From Magicicada septendecula (Eukaryota > Arthropoda > Insecta > Hemiptera > Cicadidae): a stretch of 64,000 nucleotides of DNA. Where the stretch lies: assembly GCA_034769895.1 (NCBI GenBank), contig CM068374.1, positions 356,969,802 to 357,033,801 of the forward strand, read 5' to 3'. The first letter of the stretch is position 1. The number at the start of each line of letters is the position of its first letter. The notes under the pieces were generated by a model. That model was given only the letters and a program-made list of their open reading frames with translations. It made no database searches and was not told the origin of the DNA. Below are positions 45,367 through 56,789 of the stretch, piece by piece. Made by a program: the position numbers and the translations under genes.

Positions 45367-48300
45367 ATAATATAGTCATCATTGGCGCAACGGGCAAACA
45401 GAACAGAACAGTGAAAAAGCAAGTGTCATTGGAACTAGATAACCTAGAATCCACCATCTCCATTGTATTTCTCGTGGCAAATGGGCTACCTTTCAATATG
45501 CTCATCGGATGTGATATACTAAGAAAGTATTCGGCGGTAATAAACCTGCAGAAAGGAGTAGTGTTGTTAAATTCAGAACAAGGAACCTGGTCCGCGAACA
45601 TTATCAATTGTGTACCAAGTCCAACTGCTTTAAGCCAAAACACAGAACTGAAAAGTTATTATTGCCAGAGGCATGAGCCAGATGTTACCATAGTAGAGGA
45701 GGAGGAGCGTAAGACCTTATGGAACCAGAAGTTGGAAGAGATTATCACCTTCCAAAGAGAGCGGCCTGTGCAGGAGATTAGTAAACAACAATCCAAAAAA
45801 TTAATCGCCATTTACAATGAATATCAGCATGTATTTTCGAACATCCCCGGAAAGGTTAAGGGATATCAATGTAAAATTCAATTCCGAGAACCAGTGGACT
45901 TCCGCCGGAAATCATATCCAATAGCACATTCTCTAAAAAACGAAGTTAGAATGGAAATAAATAGAATGATTACCGAAGACATAATTGAATACAGTCATTC
46001 ACAATATACCAGTCCCATAGTTGCCATCCCCAAGAAAAATGGCAAGGTGCAAATCTGCCTCGACGCACGAGAAATAAATAAGATGATTATAAATGACAGA
46101 ACCTCACCAGGAGAAATAGAAGAAATCCTGAAGAGATTCCATGGAATCAGATATATTAGCACTTGGGATACTGTATGTGGGTATTGGCAGGTAGAGCTGC
46201 ACCCACACAGTAGACAATACTTAGCATTCTTGTTCGACGGTAGAAACTACCAGTTCAAAAGACTACCATTTGGACTAATAAATTCAGTAGCAGTGTTCGT
46301 GAAGTGCATGGACCAAGTGTTAGGTCAAGAGGCACTGGAATTTACTACAGTGTACGTTGACGACCTACTTATTACGTCAGCAAACTGGGACGAACACTGT
46401 GAAAGAGTCAGACATGTGTTGGAAAAATTATCTAACAACAATATCACACTTAAGTTAGACAAATCAAAGTTCATTGCTAAAGAAGTAAAATTCTTAGGAT
46501 TCAACCTAACTGAAGAGGGAATCTCTCCATCCCAAGAGAAGGTTGACGCCATACAAAATTTCCCATCACCAAGAAACAAAAAACAGTTGCAATCCTTCCT
46601 AGGGGTATGTAATTACTACAGGAAATTTCAGACCAACTACTCCCACCTAACAGCTAAATTTTCCAAGCAGTTATCTTCAAAAGAAAGATGGACGTGGGGA
46701 GTGGAACAAGAAGAAGTGTTTAAATTAATCAAACAAAAATTTGTTGACACTGTTATTTTATGCCACCCTAATTTTGCAAAACAGTTCTATCTAAACTGCG
46801 ACGCTAGTGATGTAAGTCTAGGCGCAGAATTATACCAAGAAGACGAAGATGGCAATCACCTAGTCATTAGCTTCACCAGCCGAATACTCAATAGCTGTGA
46901 GCGTAACTATAATGTTACAGAAAAGGAGTTGCTCAGCATAGTATTCGCGTGCGGCAAGTTTAGGACGTACATACTTGGATATAACATAACGGTCCGAAGC
47001 GATCATAAATCAATATCGTTTCTAAAACAATGTAAGTTGAACCATGGCCGACTTACTCGATGGATACTTGCCTTGCAAGAATACCACATTACATGGGAAT
47101 ATATCCCAGGACGAAAAAATATAGTGGCTGATGTTTTGTCCAGAATAAATGTAGTAAATCAGACATTTGAAGGAGAAAAGGGGAAGATAGCAAAAGTGTA
47201 TTATATGTTGAAGGATAGAAAAGACCTGGAAGATATTATGAACCAAATAGTGTTGCAACAAGAGCAAGATACAAAAATATCCAACATCAGAAGAAGACTG
47301 ATGGAGTCTGAAACCATTATTAACCAATTTTACTGTGTGTACAACAATATTTTATTTATGAAAACAAGAAAAAACCAAGATACTTGGAAGCTGGTAGTCC
47401 CTCAATCATTGGAAAATCAAATTATTAAAGATTACCATGTGAGATACGGCCACATGGGAACAATTAAAATGGTAAAAGCATTAGAAGAGGATTTGTTTAT
47501 AAAAAATATTGCAAGAAAAGTAAGTAAAAACATAAAAACCTGCACATTGTGTCAAATGGTCAAAACCAATAACGAAAGGAAGGATGGAACGATGATACCC
47601 ATCACATCAAGTGCCAAATTAGAGAAGGCGTTCCTCGACATATGTGGACCATTCCCACGTAGCGGAGGACGACACGGCTACAAATTCATTGTTATCATAC
47701 TTGACCATTACACCAAGTACACCAAATTATATGCTATAAACAGAGCCACAACAAGGAAAATATTAGACATTATAAAAAATAAATACATTATAGAAATTGG
47801 AAGACCGTGCATGTTAATAACAGACCACGGAACGCAATTTAAAGGAAGAAAATGGCGAGAAGAGTTATTAAAATTAAATATTAAAACTTATAAAACATCA
47901 GTCTACCACCCTAGCAGCAATCCCGCAGAAAGAATGTTGAGGGAGGTGGGACGCATTTTGAGAACCTATTGTCATAACAACCAGAGAGAATGGTACAAAT
48001 ATTTACCTTCAACCGAAGTGTTTTTAAACATTAGTTACCATCAATTCACTGAAAGTACGCCTTACTTGATGATGTTCGAGAGGAAGCCAAACAGAGAGAT
48101 ACAAGAGATAATAGAATTCCCAAAAGACCCAGAAGACCCGTATGACAAAAATAAATGGTACAGCCTAATAGTAGAAAAAATTGAGAAACAAAAGGCCAAA
48201 TATGCAAAGAACCAGCCCAAAATAATAAAATATAAAGAGGGAGAAAAAATACTAATCAAAAATCGTGAACTGCCAAATACAATGGAAGGTATAGCAAAGA

Positions 48301-48443
48301 AATTATTGTTGCTATACACCGGTCCGTATATCATCACTAGAGACAATGGTAATAACACTTACCAAATCAGTAATATCAATACAAAGAAAATCAAGGGAGT
48401 TTACAATCAAACTTCAATAAAAAAGTTTTACGAGGAAGAATAA
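45324..48443 (+). CDS. pol: Pol of element Z: protease end, RT, RNase H, integrase
   Basis: The frame is open from 45324; counting residues from codon 45357, this is 1028 residues. It carries the protease C-terminal part (LIGCDILRKY), then reverse transcriptase (~190-400) with YVDD at residues 333-336. RNase H (~475-600) shows NCDASD, TEKELLSIV and RSDH. The integrase has a zinc-binding domain (YHVRYGHMG ... CTLC, ~690-730) and catalytic core residues in FLDICGPF, LITDHGTQF and AERMLREVGR. It ends with the GPY/F module (LYTGPYIITR, ~990). No stop interrupts the long frame. All catalytic residues I checked are present. Normal expression would need fusion to Gag-Pro, which the protease frame break prevents. 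Confidence 0.93.
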   Translation, partial: NSAHSRTPIPTLPINNIVIIGATGKQNRTVKKQVSLELDNLESTISIVFLVANGLPFNMLIGCDILRKYSAVINLQKGVVLLNSEQGTWSANIINCVPSPTALSQNTELKSYYCQRHEPDVTIVEEEERKTLWNQKLEEIITFQRERPVQEISKQQSKKLIAIYNEYQHVFSNIPGKVKGYQCKIQFREPVDFRRKSYPIAHSLKNEVRMEINRMITEDIIEYSHSQYTSPIVAIPKKNGKVQICLDAREINKMIINDRTSPGEIEEILKRFHGIRYISTWDTVCGYWQVELHPHSRQYLAFLFDGRNYQFKRLPFGLINSVAVFVKCMDQVLGQEALEFTTVYVDDLLITSANWDEHCERVRHVLEKLSNNNITLKLDKSKFIAKEVKFLGFNLTEEGISPSQEKVDAIQNFPSPRNKKQLQSFLGVCNYYRKFQTNYSHLTAKFSKQLSSKERWTWGVEQEEVFKLIKQKFVDTVILCHPNFAKQFYLNCDASDVSLGAELYQEDEDGNHLVISFTSRILNSCERNYNVTEKELLSIVFACGKFRTYILGYNITVRSDHKSISFLKQCKLNHGRLTRWILALQEYHITWEYIPGRKNIVADVLSRINVVNQTFEGEKGKIAKVYYMLKDRKDLEDIMNQIVLQQEQDTKISNIRRRLMESETIINQFYCVYNNILFMKTRKNQDTWKLVVPQSLENQIIKDYHVRYGHMGTIKMVKALEEDLFIKNIARKVSKNIKTCTLCQMVKTNNERKDGTMIPITSSAKLEKAFLDICGPFPRSGGRHGYKFIVIILDHYTKYTKLYAINRATTRKILDIIKNKYIIEIGRPCMLITDHGTQFKGRKWREELLKLNIKTYKTSVYHPSSNPAERMLREVGRILRTYCHNNQREWYKYLPSTEVFLNISYHQFTESTPYLMMFERKPNREIQEIIEFPKDPEDPYDKNKWYSLIVEKIEKQKAKYAKNQPKIIKYKEGEKILIKNRELPNTMEGIAKKLLLLYTGPYIITRDNGNNTYQISNINTKKIKGVYNQTSIKKFYEEE

Positions 48444-49597
48444 AACCATTGTGAAATGAAACAACTTTCAAAATTCTAAAAGAGATTGTAAGAGCAGCTT
48501 ACTCAAATATTTAGACGATGTATGCGGAACAATAAAAGGTTTTAATGAAAAAAAAAAAAAAAAAAACACAAAGGAAAAGTTACACAAATTCCTTTCAATT
48601 TAAATCAGTTTAAAATATAACAAAAAATTGAAATATAAAGTATGAAGTAAAAAGTGAGATAATTAGGAATAAGTTACACACATTCCTATGTAATAAAAAT
48701 GTAAGAAGCACAAACTTACAATTATAATTAAAAACAAAAAGTTAGCTAAAAAGGAATACGCTACAAACATTCCTTTAAGGTAAGACCATTAACTTACCAA
48801 AGAATTATCAAAAATGATGTTGAATACAGAATAAAATAAACAAAAATAAAATCAAGTTCAAATTACTGAGATAAATACTTGAAATTATACTGAATCAAAA
48901 GTATTATCAGAAAAAATAAATAAAACTTTACCTGGTACAAGGAGAGAGAGAGAAATTGTATATAAAACAAATATACAAATATGGCTAAAGCAGAATCCTG
49001 CTAAATGACTAAAAAATGTCTGAAACAATTAAAATGATCACAACAAGCATTGAAAACAAAATAATGAAAAGTGAGATATGATGAAATCAACATATGAATA
49101 AAGATAAAATTTCTCAATATAGTATATGAGTAGATGATAGTGTATAGTTAAGGTATAGCGGAAGGAAGAATGAGTAGTAAGGATAAAGTGATCTAAAGTC
49201 AAACCACAAGGTGGACAATCCCAATTATATTATTATATTGTTATTATTATTAAGTCACAAGTTGACAAAGATTTAAGATTGACTGTTGAAAAGTCCAGCA
49301 ATCTATGTGAACTGAGTAGAGAAGATGTGCCTCTAGTCTCAGAAAAATGAGTAGTAATGGGAGAAACCAGCTACTATATAAAGTTAGGGAAATAAAATTT
49401 GTGTATGAGGGAATATGCACCAATGGAAATAAATAAAAACAGATCCAAATAAAATGGAGTGAATTAAGTAAGAAGAGAAATGGAGAATGGAGAAACAAAC
49501 AAGGAAGAGAAGGAAAAATGTTATCTATAACTGATAATTTCATAAAACACTATGCTAGTATTTTATTAAAATGATCAATTTTAGAGGAGAGGTATTA
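48444..49597. other. Element Z 3' internal region, no env; polypurine tract at its end
   Basis: 1.15 kb of A-rich noncoding DNA after the pol stop, including a ~19-nt poly-A run (48548-48566). The purine-rich TTTAGAGGAGAGGTATTA lies directly before the 3' LTR and is the likely polypurine tract. No envelope-like ORF is present on either strand. Confidence 0.75.
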
Positions 49598-52551
49598 TGT
49601 AACGATACAATTAAGCCAAATCTCGTACCAGTAATAAAAAAGATAATTCTTAATATAAAAGTTACTTCATATGAAATAAAATGTGTAAAAAATGATTAAA
49701 ATGTAAATACTTTGACATGACGTACAACGATATTACCCAACCCAAGTGATTGAACCAAAAAACATAAACATAAAGAAGGGAACCACGTAACATACTTATT
49801 AAAATGTAAATATTTTGACATGATTAAGCCGACAACCCAAACATACTTAAGAAAATGTGATTGACAAAACAATGATGGACATAGAACTAAAGGAGGACCA
49901 AACCAAGATGAAGAAAGAAGATGAGGATTATTGAAGAAGAAGAAGAGGAAGAATGAAGAGGAGACAGATAAAACCCAAGGGGAAACTAACACACATATTT
50001 AAAAGGGAAGGATTGTATGTTAGAGATAGAATACGGTCAATAAACCTTAAATAATTATATATTAACGAAACCAATGTTATTATTATTATTGATTTAACAT
50101 ATGTAACCATTTTTAAGACAATACAATTATAAAGCAAAGTAGTATAGGAAGAGTACATTAACCCTGTCAGAAAGGTTAGATTCAACCAAAACACAACTAG
50201 CCTAATATTGTTTATAGTAAACATAATACTAGAACAAAATAGTGAGAAATGGTAGGAAAAAGTATAGGGGTTACCCATTAAATAACACTAAGTACAAAAC
50301 AGTGAACCAAAGTGAAGTGTTTTAGTGAAGTGTTAATGCCCTATAAAATAGTGAAGGTGAAACATTCAAATTAGATTGCTAAGGAAATAGACACTCTTTA
50401 AAACATTGATAAATCACCAATGAGTGGAGTGGAATTATAATTAGTTGAATACCTAGATGTAATTAAAAATAGTATTTAAAATTAATATAAGGAAAGCATG
50501 TGACATATCAGGGAGAAAGCCCAGTACCATAACTTGTGTTAACATGGCATGATAGGATAGAAGTAAAGTTTGTTATTAAAGATTACATTTATAAAGAATA
50601 CAACACCCCATGTTGAAAGGGGAATCAACCTTAATAATATTAGAGAAAGTGACAATGTTTATTACCCTACTTTATAAGACAAGATAGAAATCAATGTTAG
50701 TACTAAGAATAATTTATGATTTATAAAGAATAGTTGATTCAATGTTAAAGAAGGAATATGACTGAAAAGGGACTTACAGTCCATAAACCTAACTATTATA
50801 TTTTAAATGAAAAGTAATGAAAATTTATGTTGAATAATAATTAAAACACAAACAAATAAGTGAAGCCCATCAGGCTGAATTCAGAATGTAATTTAAAAGG
50901 GAAATACACTAGAAAACAATCATGGCTGTTTGTAACTAGAAAAACAGTTAACTGCCAAGAACATTTTAAATGCAAATTGTATCAATTTCACAAAAAATCT
51001 TACTAATCTAAGAACAGTGAATGGACAATGATTGTATATCAGTTATTTCTACACAGAAATATTATTGTAATAATTTAATTCAAGAAAGATATGTTATTTT
51101 TTAAATGTCAACTAATTAGACTATAGTTAAAGTGTAACAAAATATGACCTTATGAGGTATCATTGTAAACTTTGAAAGGAAAGAAAAATAATAGTGATGT
51201 CATTTATTATCCCAAGGGAATTATAAGGGAGTAAAATCATTGGGAAAATACTTAATAAATTTGAATAAAAATTCAAATATCTCTAACAATGTAAGTAAAG
51301 AGTAATTAAACCAGCATTGAATTATTAGTTACTATGACAACGAGTTTTTTGAGGCTTATTTTTCCGTTAAATTATACAGACGCTGAAGAAACGAAGCGTG
51401 GGTACGCCACACAAGAAATTGGACAAACTAAAACTTTAATTTAAACAGTTATAACAAGTCAACTAGTGAATTCAGATGATCCAATATGAAGAGACGTCGA
51501 TCTATACAGAATTAATGATGACCAAGAACGAAATTAAATGAATTAATTAACGAAAAAACTCAGACCAGTTTGAAGAAGATGCTGGAAGCCTTCAACCAGA
51601 CCAAATTCGAAAAATAAACGCCTATATTGATGACGACCTTTCAACGTGAGACGAACTGATAAGTACCGAATAATTTCTTACTCCTAAAAACCCCAAATCA
51701 CTTAAATTATTTGCAAATGATGAAATTTCTCACTATTTAAAAGTAGTATTTTCTTTCAAAGGTAAAGGCATAATTTACTTATATTAAAAAACATTTATAA
51801 AGATAACCTTATTTGTAAACATAATTACTGTAACAGAAATACGACACTACGGAACAAATTGTACAAACACATTATAAATCCTAAGTACCTATAAGGTATA
51901 ATAGTGTACTTTCTTTTCATGTAATCAATGTTTATGTCTATTTTCATGATCAAAAGAACTCCAGGTTTTAAAAACATAGTAATTTTGTCAAAAGTAAATG
52001 AACGATAATGTTTTGAAACCATTTTGCCAACCTTGAGATATTTGTGTTTCAAGCTCTAAGCCGGAGCATAATATTATAAATTTGTTTATTATTCAATTGT
52101 CATGTTTATTAATAATTAAATGTGTATTAAAAAGCGCAGTACAGAACAATACTATCTTGTTATTTCATAGGATTTTTTGTTGTAAATATATGTGTGTTAG
52201 CGAAGTTTAAGTTATAGCCAACTAGCGCTTGTCACGAGTGGCCGAGTCGACAACCTGTGTAGCAGCGGGAATAATTCGAACGCCACAGCTGTCCATGCTA
52301 ATACCACATATTACTTTAAAAACTAGATGTTTTAATTGTTTTAACAAAACAATTTGGCGCCACCCGGGAATCGTAATCCCTATGAATTAACAGGTAGGTT
52401 GTACTGGTGACATTGACAACGCTACGGACTCCAGTAGTGACGTCGATTTATGTAACAACCAGTGTGAGGCAAACACACTACAATCACACTAATACACAAA
52501 ATAAACAAGTGTGAGACATTTTAACAGGTACGACCTCGTTTACTCGTTACA
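49598..52551 (+). repeat. Element Z 3' LTR, 2954 bp
   Basis: Nearly identical to 39858-42811. It is followed by the right target duplicate ACAT and residual TA repeat. Confidence 0.95.
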
Positions 52552-52555
52552 ACAT

Positions 52556-53110
52556 ATATATATATATTTAGTCACTTTCTGCTACTTAGTCAGTTTCTTG
52601 ATGTATATAATACATTTAATATTTATAATTAAATTTACCTTAAGATGTTATTTTTTTTCCTTTTTTGGAACATGTTTCGGGTACTATCTTGTACCCATCC
52701 TCAGCCTTCCGGTTTTTTTGTCTTTTGAAGTACATATGTGTTGTTGGTTGACTATTATTATTGTGGCTTCCTGTTGGCTTCTGGTATTTCAAATTGGTTT
52801 TATTGTGTGTGATTGTGGTGTATGTGTTAATTTTTTTGTGCATTTTCAATGTTGAGTGCTTTGAATATTGTGTCATGTTTTGTATTGATTTGTATTTGTT
52901 CAGGTATTAGTTTGTTTTGTGTTTTATGTTTGTATATTTGTAAATTTTCCCAAATGTTCATTATAGTGCCTTTGTGTGGTATATGTTTTATTAGTGTTAC
53001 ATTGGTTATGTCTGGGAATTCATGTCCTGTGAAATATAAAAAAACAGAAATATATAAATCCAATTTAGCCACACATGCAATAAACACAGGACATGAATTC
53101 CCAGACATAA
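52556..53110 (-). mobile_element. Penelope-like 3' fragment with inverted junction (copy 3)
   Basis: 52556-53030 is the minus-strand equivalent of the Penelope 3' end, including the last part of the GIY-YIG ORF and the hammerhead ribozyme. At about 53031 the orientation flips: 53031-53110 reads on the + strand and encodes KTEIYKSNLATHAINTGHEF, overlapping the same stretch. As a result 53007-53031 and 53085-53109 form a perfect 25-bp inverted repeat. The left end (GCAGAAAGT complement) touches the TA tract into which element Z inserted. Confidence 0.85.
52669..52739 (-). ncRNA. Hammerhead ribozyme motif in Penelope copy 3
   Basis: The minus strand carries CTTC/GAAG stem I, the CTGAGGA core, stem II GGGTAC/GTACCC with loop AAGATA, GAAAC, and a stem III between ACATATGT and ACATGTT. 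The core is fully conserved while the stem I loop differs from copy 1. Confidence 0.78.
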
Positions 53111-53311
53111 ATCGATTTCTAGACTGTGGGTAATCGAAAGAGTGGAAGCGTTATATTTTTGTGGAATGACTTAAAAACATTATCATGTAAAAAAAAAAAA
53201 ACTGCTGCTATGTGTCAGAATCACTTCTCTATATACTGGCTCAAAAAAATAACTAATTTTTGTGTGGGATTGATTAGAGTTAATTTCTTTCATCGATAAC
53301 TCACAAAGGTG

Positions 53312-53540
53312 TCACAAGTGATCATAATAGGCTGACATATTTTCATTTTTTTTTTTTGATTGGTGAACACATTCAATAACAATGTCCATGTGGTCTTTTA
53401 CTTTGCTCACATTAAGCAGCGTTGCTAGGCAAAATTTTGAGCCTGATTGTCTTTGATTTTTCAACATTCCATGTTTCTTAGAGCTGTCCGTTATAAGCCG
53501 AGTCTGTTTCAACAGTGCCCATTATAACGGGGGTTTACTG
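53312..53540 (-). mobile_element. Tigger-like transposon terminal relict
   Basis: The right end reads, on the minus strand, CAGTAAACCCCCGTTATAA, typical of a Tigger/pogo terminus, next to TA (53541-53542). Within it GGCTTATAACGGACAGC and a short ORF resemble Tigger subterminal sequence. The left boundary is unclear and no transposase core is left. Confidence 0.5.
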
Positions 53541-53714
53541 TACAATTTAAAATATTCATAATATAATATTTATATAATAAATTATAGATGCAGTAATCAT
53601 TGAATATATATTGCAACTCATACAGATGCCTGTACATGTCTACATATAGCAAAGTAAAATGTGTTTTAGCTGAATACAGATTTTAAGGATATTCAGATAT
53701 CTATATTATTAATA

Positions 53715-53750
<36 letters not shown>

Positions 53751-54410
53751 TACCCACTACTCATATTGAACACATTTATTCATAAATTAGAGAATATATA
53801 AAAAATAACAGAACTACAAATATTGCAAAATTTGTGTATACTTGTTGACCAATCCTCGCTAAACCTTCCTCCATCGTTAAAATTTCCTAAACCTTCCATC
53901 GATAGTCTTTACTAAATTAAGAATTTATTTTTGTCAATGTTTCAAAAAAATGTGTTGTCATAATGAAGTTCTGTTCACAGTTGATACAGAAATATATAGT
54001 ATAACTTGATACAGAAATAATACACATCGTGAGGGTTTGTGTGGAAATGTATGTGTGTGTGTTTTACGTTAAGAATAATAATAAGTGTTACATATGTAAC
54101 ATAAAACATAATTATTCTTGTACTAACAAGAATAATTATAATGTTGTTTTATGAATATCGCCTTTTATGATGTACGTATTAATTACTTTTGTATTGCCCA
54201 TATGCAGGTCTTGATGTTTAAATAAGTTTTGGACCTTAACAAAGAAATATTGAAATGTCAACAAAATATTTTAAAGCTGTGTCTTATTAATGACAGAATC
54301 TTATACAAATCTTTCCTCTGTTATCAAAAATTACATTCTTTTTCAATCAACTTATTGCCCCTTAACAAATATATATATATAGTTTTTATTAAAACTGATA
54401 TTTCCTAGAT
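53541..54410. other. Intron sequence with an (ATT)n microsatellite
   Basis: AT-rich with no gene. It contains a (TTA)n microsatellite at about 53716-53751 and a short TA tract near 54370. Confidence 0.6.
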
Positions 54411-55130
54411 CAGCGTTCCTCAAACTTTTTTAGCCCACGACACACTACAAATAAATAGTCAGAAGCCATGGCACACTATCTTCCTCCCTCCCCCTTCACC
54501 AACAGTGCCTTTTCGCAATGTCTTTAAAACCACACTGCAGCATAATATACCATAACGAATGTTACTTACTTAGCTCAGTACTACTTGTGGTTTTCCCATT
54601 ATGTCAGTGGACTTTTCCAACTGTAACGCAAATTTATCAACAAACTTAGATTTTTGTGATTTATAAATTACAAAAAACCATTTAAACACATTTTCTCATA
54701 TAACTTTTATTCCACTATCTTAATTTATAAAATAGTGAAAAACACAAAATACTACAAGATTAAAGTTTGTTCTGTATTAAGCAGGTTTTATACTCTGTCT
54801 GCTTCCAAATTTTAATGCGATACGTGGGATTGGTGTTTTTTCATTTGTCCTTGTTCCCCGGTCGAATAGTGGACAAACACACTGTCATGTCATGTTCCAA
54901 TGTTTGTAGGTGAGATCGATTTGTTTATTTTATTTGATACATTATGGAAAACACTGACTCACAAATATAAGATGTAGAAAAGGAAAGCAGAACGCGCCTT
55001 CATAGACTTTTCGTTATCGCTGGGTATGCATTCATCCGTGGCCACAATATCGGGGTTTTTCTTGTTTTTAGTCTCTTTTGATCCTGTCCTCTGCATCCTG
55101 CGCTTGTTTTTTATATTCCAGTTTTAGGCC
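54411..55130. mobile_element. Possible hAT-type relict
   Basis: Begins CAGCGTTCCTCAAACTTTTT, close to the CAGNGGTTCCCAAACTTTTT-type termini of Charlie-like hAT elements, followed by a GCCCACGACACAC stretch typical of such ends. I cannot find the matching opposite terminus, and there is no readable transposase. The right limit is a guess. Confidence 0.3.
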
Positions 55131-55835
55131 ACGGTCATTTGATTTTTTAATGTTTTTTAAGTTTTATAATGTAAGGAAAAAATGCTTTATCATAATTTTT
55201 TGTTAGTAGGGAAGTTGTTAAAAAAATTATATAACAGCACATTCATATAACATTGTGCTGTGAAATCATGATCTTTCTTATAAACTTCTTCAGATAATTT
55301 CTAACTTACAGAACAAAATACACCTTTGTTAATATTGGACTAATGTTAAGTATTTGTATTATCAAAGTACAGAAACTACCCAGTTTAAGTCTATAACATC
55401 AGAAATAACGAGTCTGCTAAGTGTATTAAGAATCACAGAGACACTTTTGTTATTTTTCAGCTCAATGTAGCTGTATTAATTGAAGACTCGTTGGGCACTT
55501 GGTGCCCGTATTACTTAGAAAGCTGTATATAACAAAAATGCTTGATAGTTACACCAAATGTTTTATAAAATTCTGACAGTTCCTTTTTAACAGGTAAATT
55601 TAACAGGTCAATAATAAATTTTGTGAAACTAACAAACTTTTTTGTTTTTAAGCGTTTTTATACTTTTAAGTTAAATTATGTAAATGCTAGGGAATATAGA
55701 AAATTAATTAGTTATGTTGATCTTTTAATTTTTCTTTTCCGGTTGATTTTCTTATAAATTGTTTGTGTATTTTGTTCAAGTTAGTATTTCTATATCATAG
55801 TATTTGCCACCTGTTTCACTTTACCAACTCCTTAC
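55131..55835. other. Intron sequence, nothing recognised
   Basis: AT-rich DNA without supported features up to the short ORF at 55836. Confidence 0.5.
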
Positions 55836-55925
55836 ATGGCTGAAACGTCTGCTGGAATGAACAGAATTGGACTATGGCCAAATAGCCTGGAAGAAAATAA
55901 TTTTATTAATATTGACTCTGGCCAT
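55836..55925 (+). other. Candidate alternative first exon (30 codons)
   Basis: An ATG in a purine/G context (TACATGG) opens MAETSAGMNRIGLWPNSLEE and continues to a good donor (CAT|GTAAGC at 55926) in phase 0, the phase required by the exon at 56011. There is no AG acceptor just upstream, so it could only be a first exon. The residue mix looks protein-like. It may be coincidence. Confidence 0.25.
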
Positions 55926-56010
55926 GTAAGCCTCAGACAAACCTTATACTCTCAGTGTGTTTATGTCGGAAGAGTATTTGTTTACATAATTTTACCGTTA
56001 TTTGCTTCAG

Positions 56011-56131
56011 GTTGGAGAACAGTTCCTGTACCACTGGAAAACATTTCCTATAGTTTTACCCCCACCAGTGAATGCAACCGTTCCTTCCCATGGTGCCCTT
56101 AGTGGAAACAGTGACATACCTTACATCACAG
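56011..56131 (+). CDS. Host gene exon (third from last)
   Basis: Acceptor TTTGCTTCAG ends at 56010 and donor GT begins at 56132. The exon enters in phase 0 and leaves in phase 1. It encodes VGEQFLYHWKTFPIVLPPP, followed by VNATVPSHGALSGNSDIPYIT. The amphipathic first half followed by a Pro run and a Ser/Gly/Asn-rich stretch suggests the edge of a folded domain and a linker. I cannot name the family. Confidence 0.8.
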
Positions 56132-56789
56132 GTTAGTGGTTAGTTGCTTTTACTGCACATGAAGTTGCATCATTAAAGTGGCTGAGAACGGAAATTGAAT
56201 TGTAAAAAAATATTTTATTTCAGTTATTTTAAGTACAGATACTGCTAACAATTTAATTAGTGAATTATGAAGTAGTAAATTAGCCACATATTTAAATATT
56301 TAACAAAAATTGATACTGATTACGTAAGACTGAAACAAAAATTATTAAAAGTCATAGCAAAATATATAACAAGAACCTATCTAAAGCATATTTATGCTTT
56401 AAAATATCATGATATGAGATCTGTGTTCCAAGTCGGTAGTGAAATAATTATATTTAGATAATATGCAAGCATCAGAGTTTGTGTTTTATTTCAGAAATTG
56501 GCATTGGCGATAACTTTGCTTGAAAGGGTGTATGGTAAGTCAGCATAATTTAGTTTTGAACAATTTTTTTTTTGTATGGCCAAAACTTGTTTGGTCAAGA
56601 GTAAGGAAAAAGGTAGTTTTTTATTTGTAAGGTATTTTACACCATGAATTCATTTCACAAGGCCAAACAATTAAATGTGTGTTAATGTCTTCCTCGCGTA
56701 TAATGACAAGTAAATAAAAATAAAATAAACCTCTGCTCAACACTCCGTAAAGAACCAAGGCATACTGGACGGTTGCATGGTTAGTACAA

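Larger units (their letters stand above)
39858..52551 (+). mobile_element. Element Z: young Ty3/gypsy-type LTR retrotransposon, 12.7 kb
   Basis: Direct LTRs of exactly equal length (2954 bp) start TGTAACG and end CGTTACA. They are flanked by the 4-bp duplication ACAT (39854-39857 and 52552-52555) within a TA microsatellite. The internal region encodes Gag, protease, reverse transcriptase, RNase H and integrase in Ty3/gypsy order, with no envelope gene. By eye the two LTRs differ at only about seven positions, so insertion was very recent. The one visible lesion in coding sequence is a frame break inside protease. Confidence 0.95.
1025..56010 (+). other. Inferred ~55-kb intron of the host gene, filled with transposons
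   Basis: Between the phase-0 donor at 1025 and the phase-0 acceptor at 56010 every supported coding region belongs to a mobile element. This supports a single giant intron that has grown by nested insertion. About 20 kb of it comes from the BEL, Y and Z insertions alone. If the 947 exon belonged to a different gene this would be intergenic sequence, but the matching strand and phase argue for an intron. Confidence 0.5.

Noticed and set aside
48444..49597. Possible envelope gene of element Z
   Set aside because: No ORF with signal peptide, glycosylation or transmembrane pattern on either strand, so Z is not called an env-bearing errantivirus.
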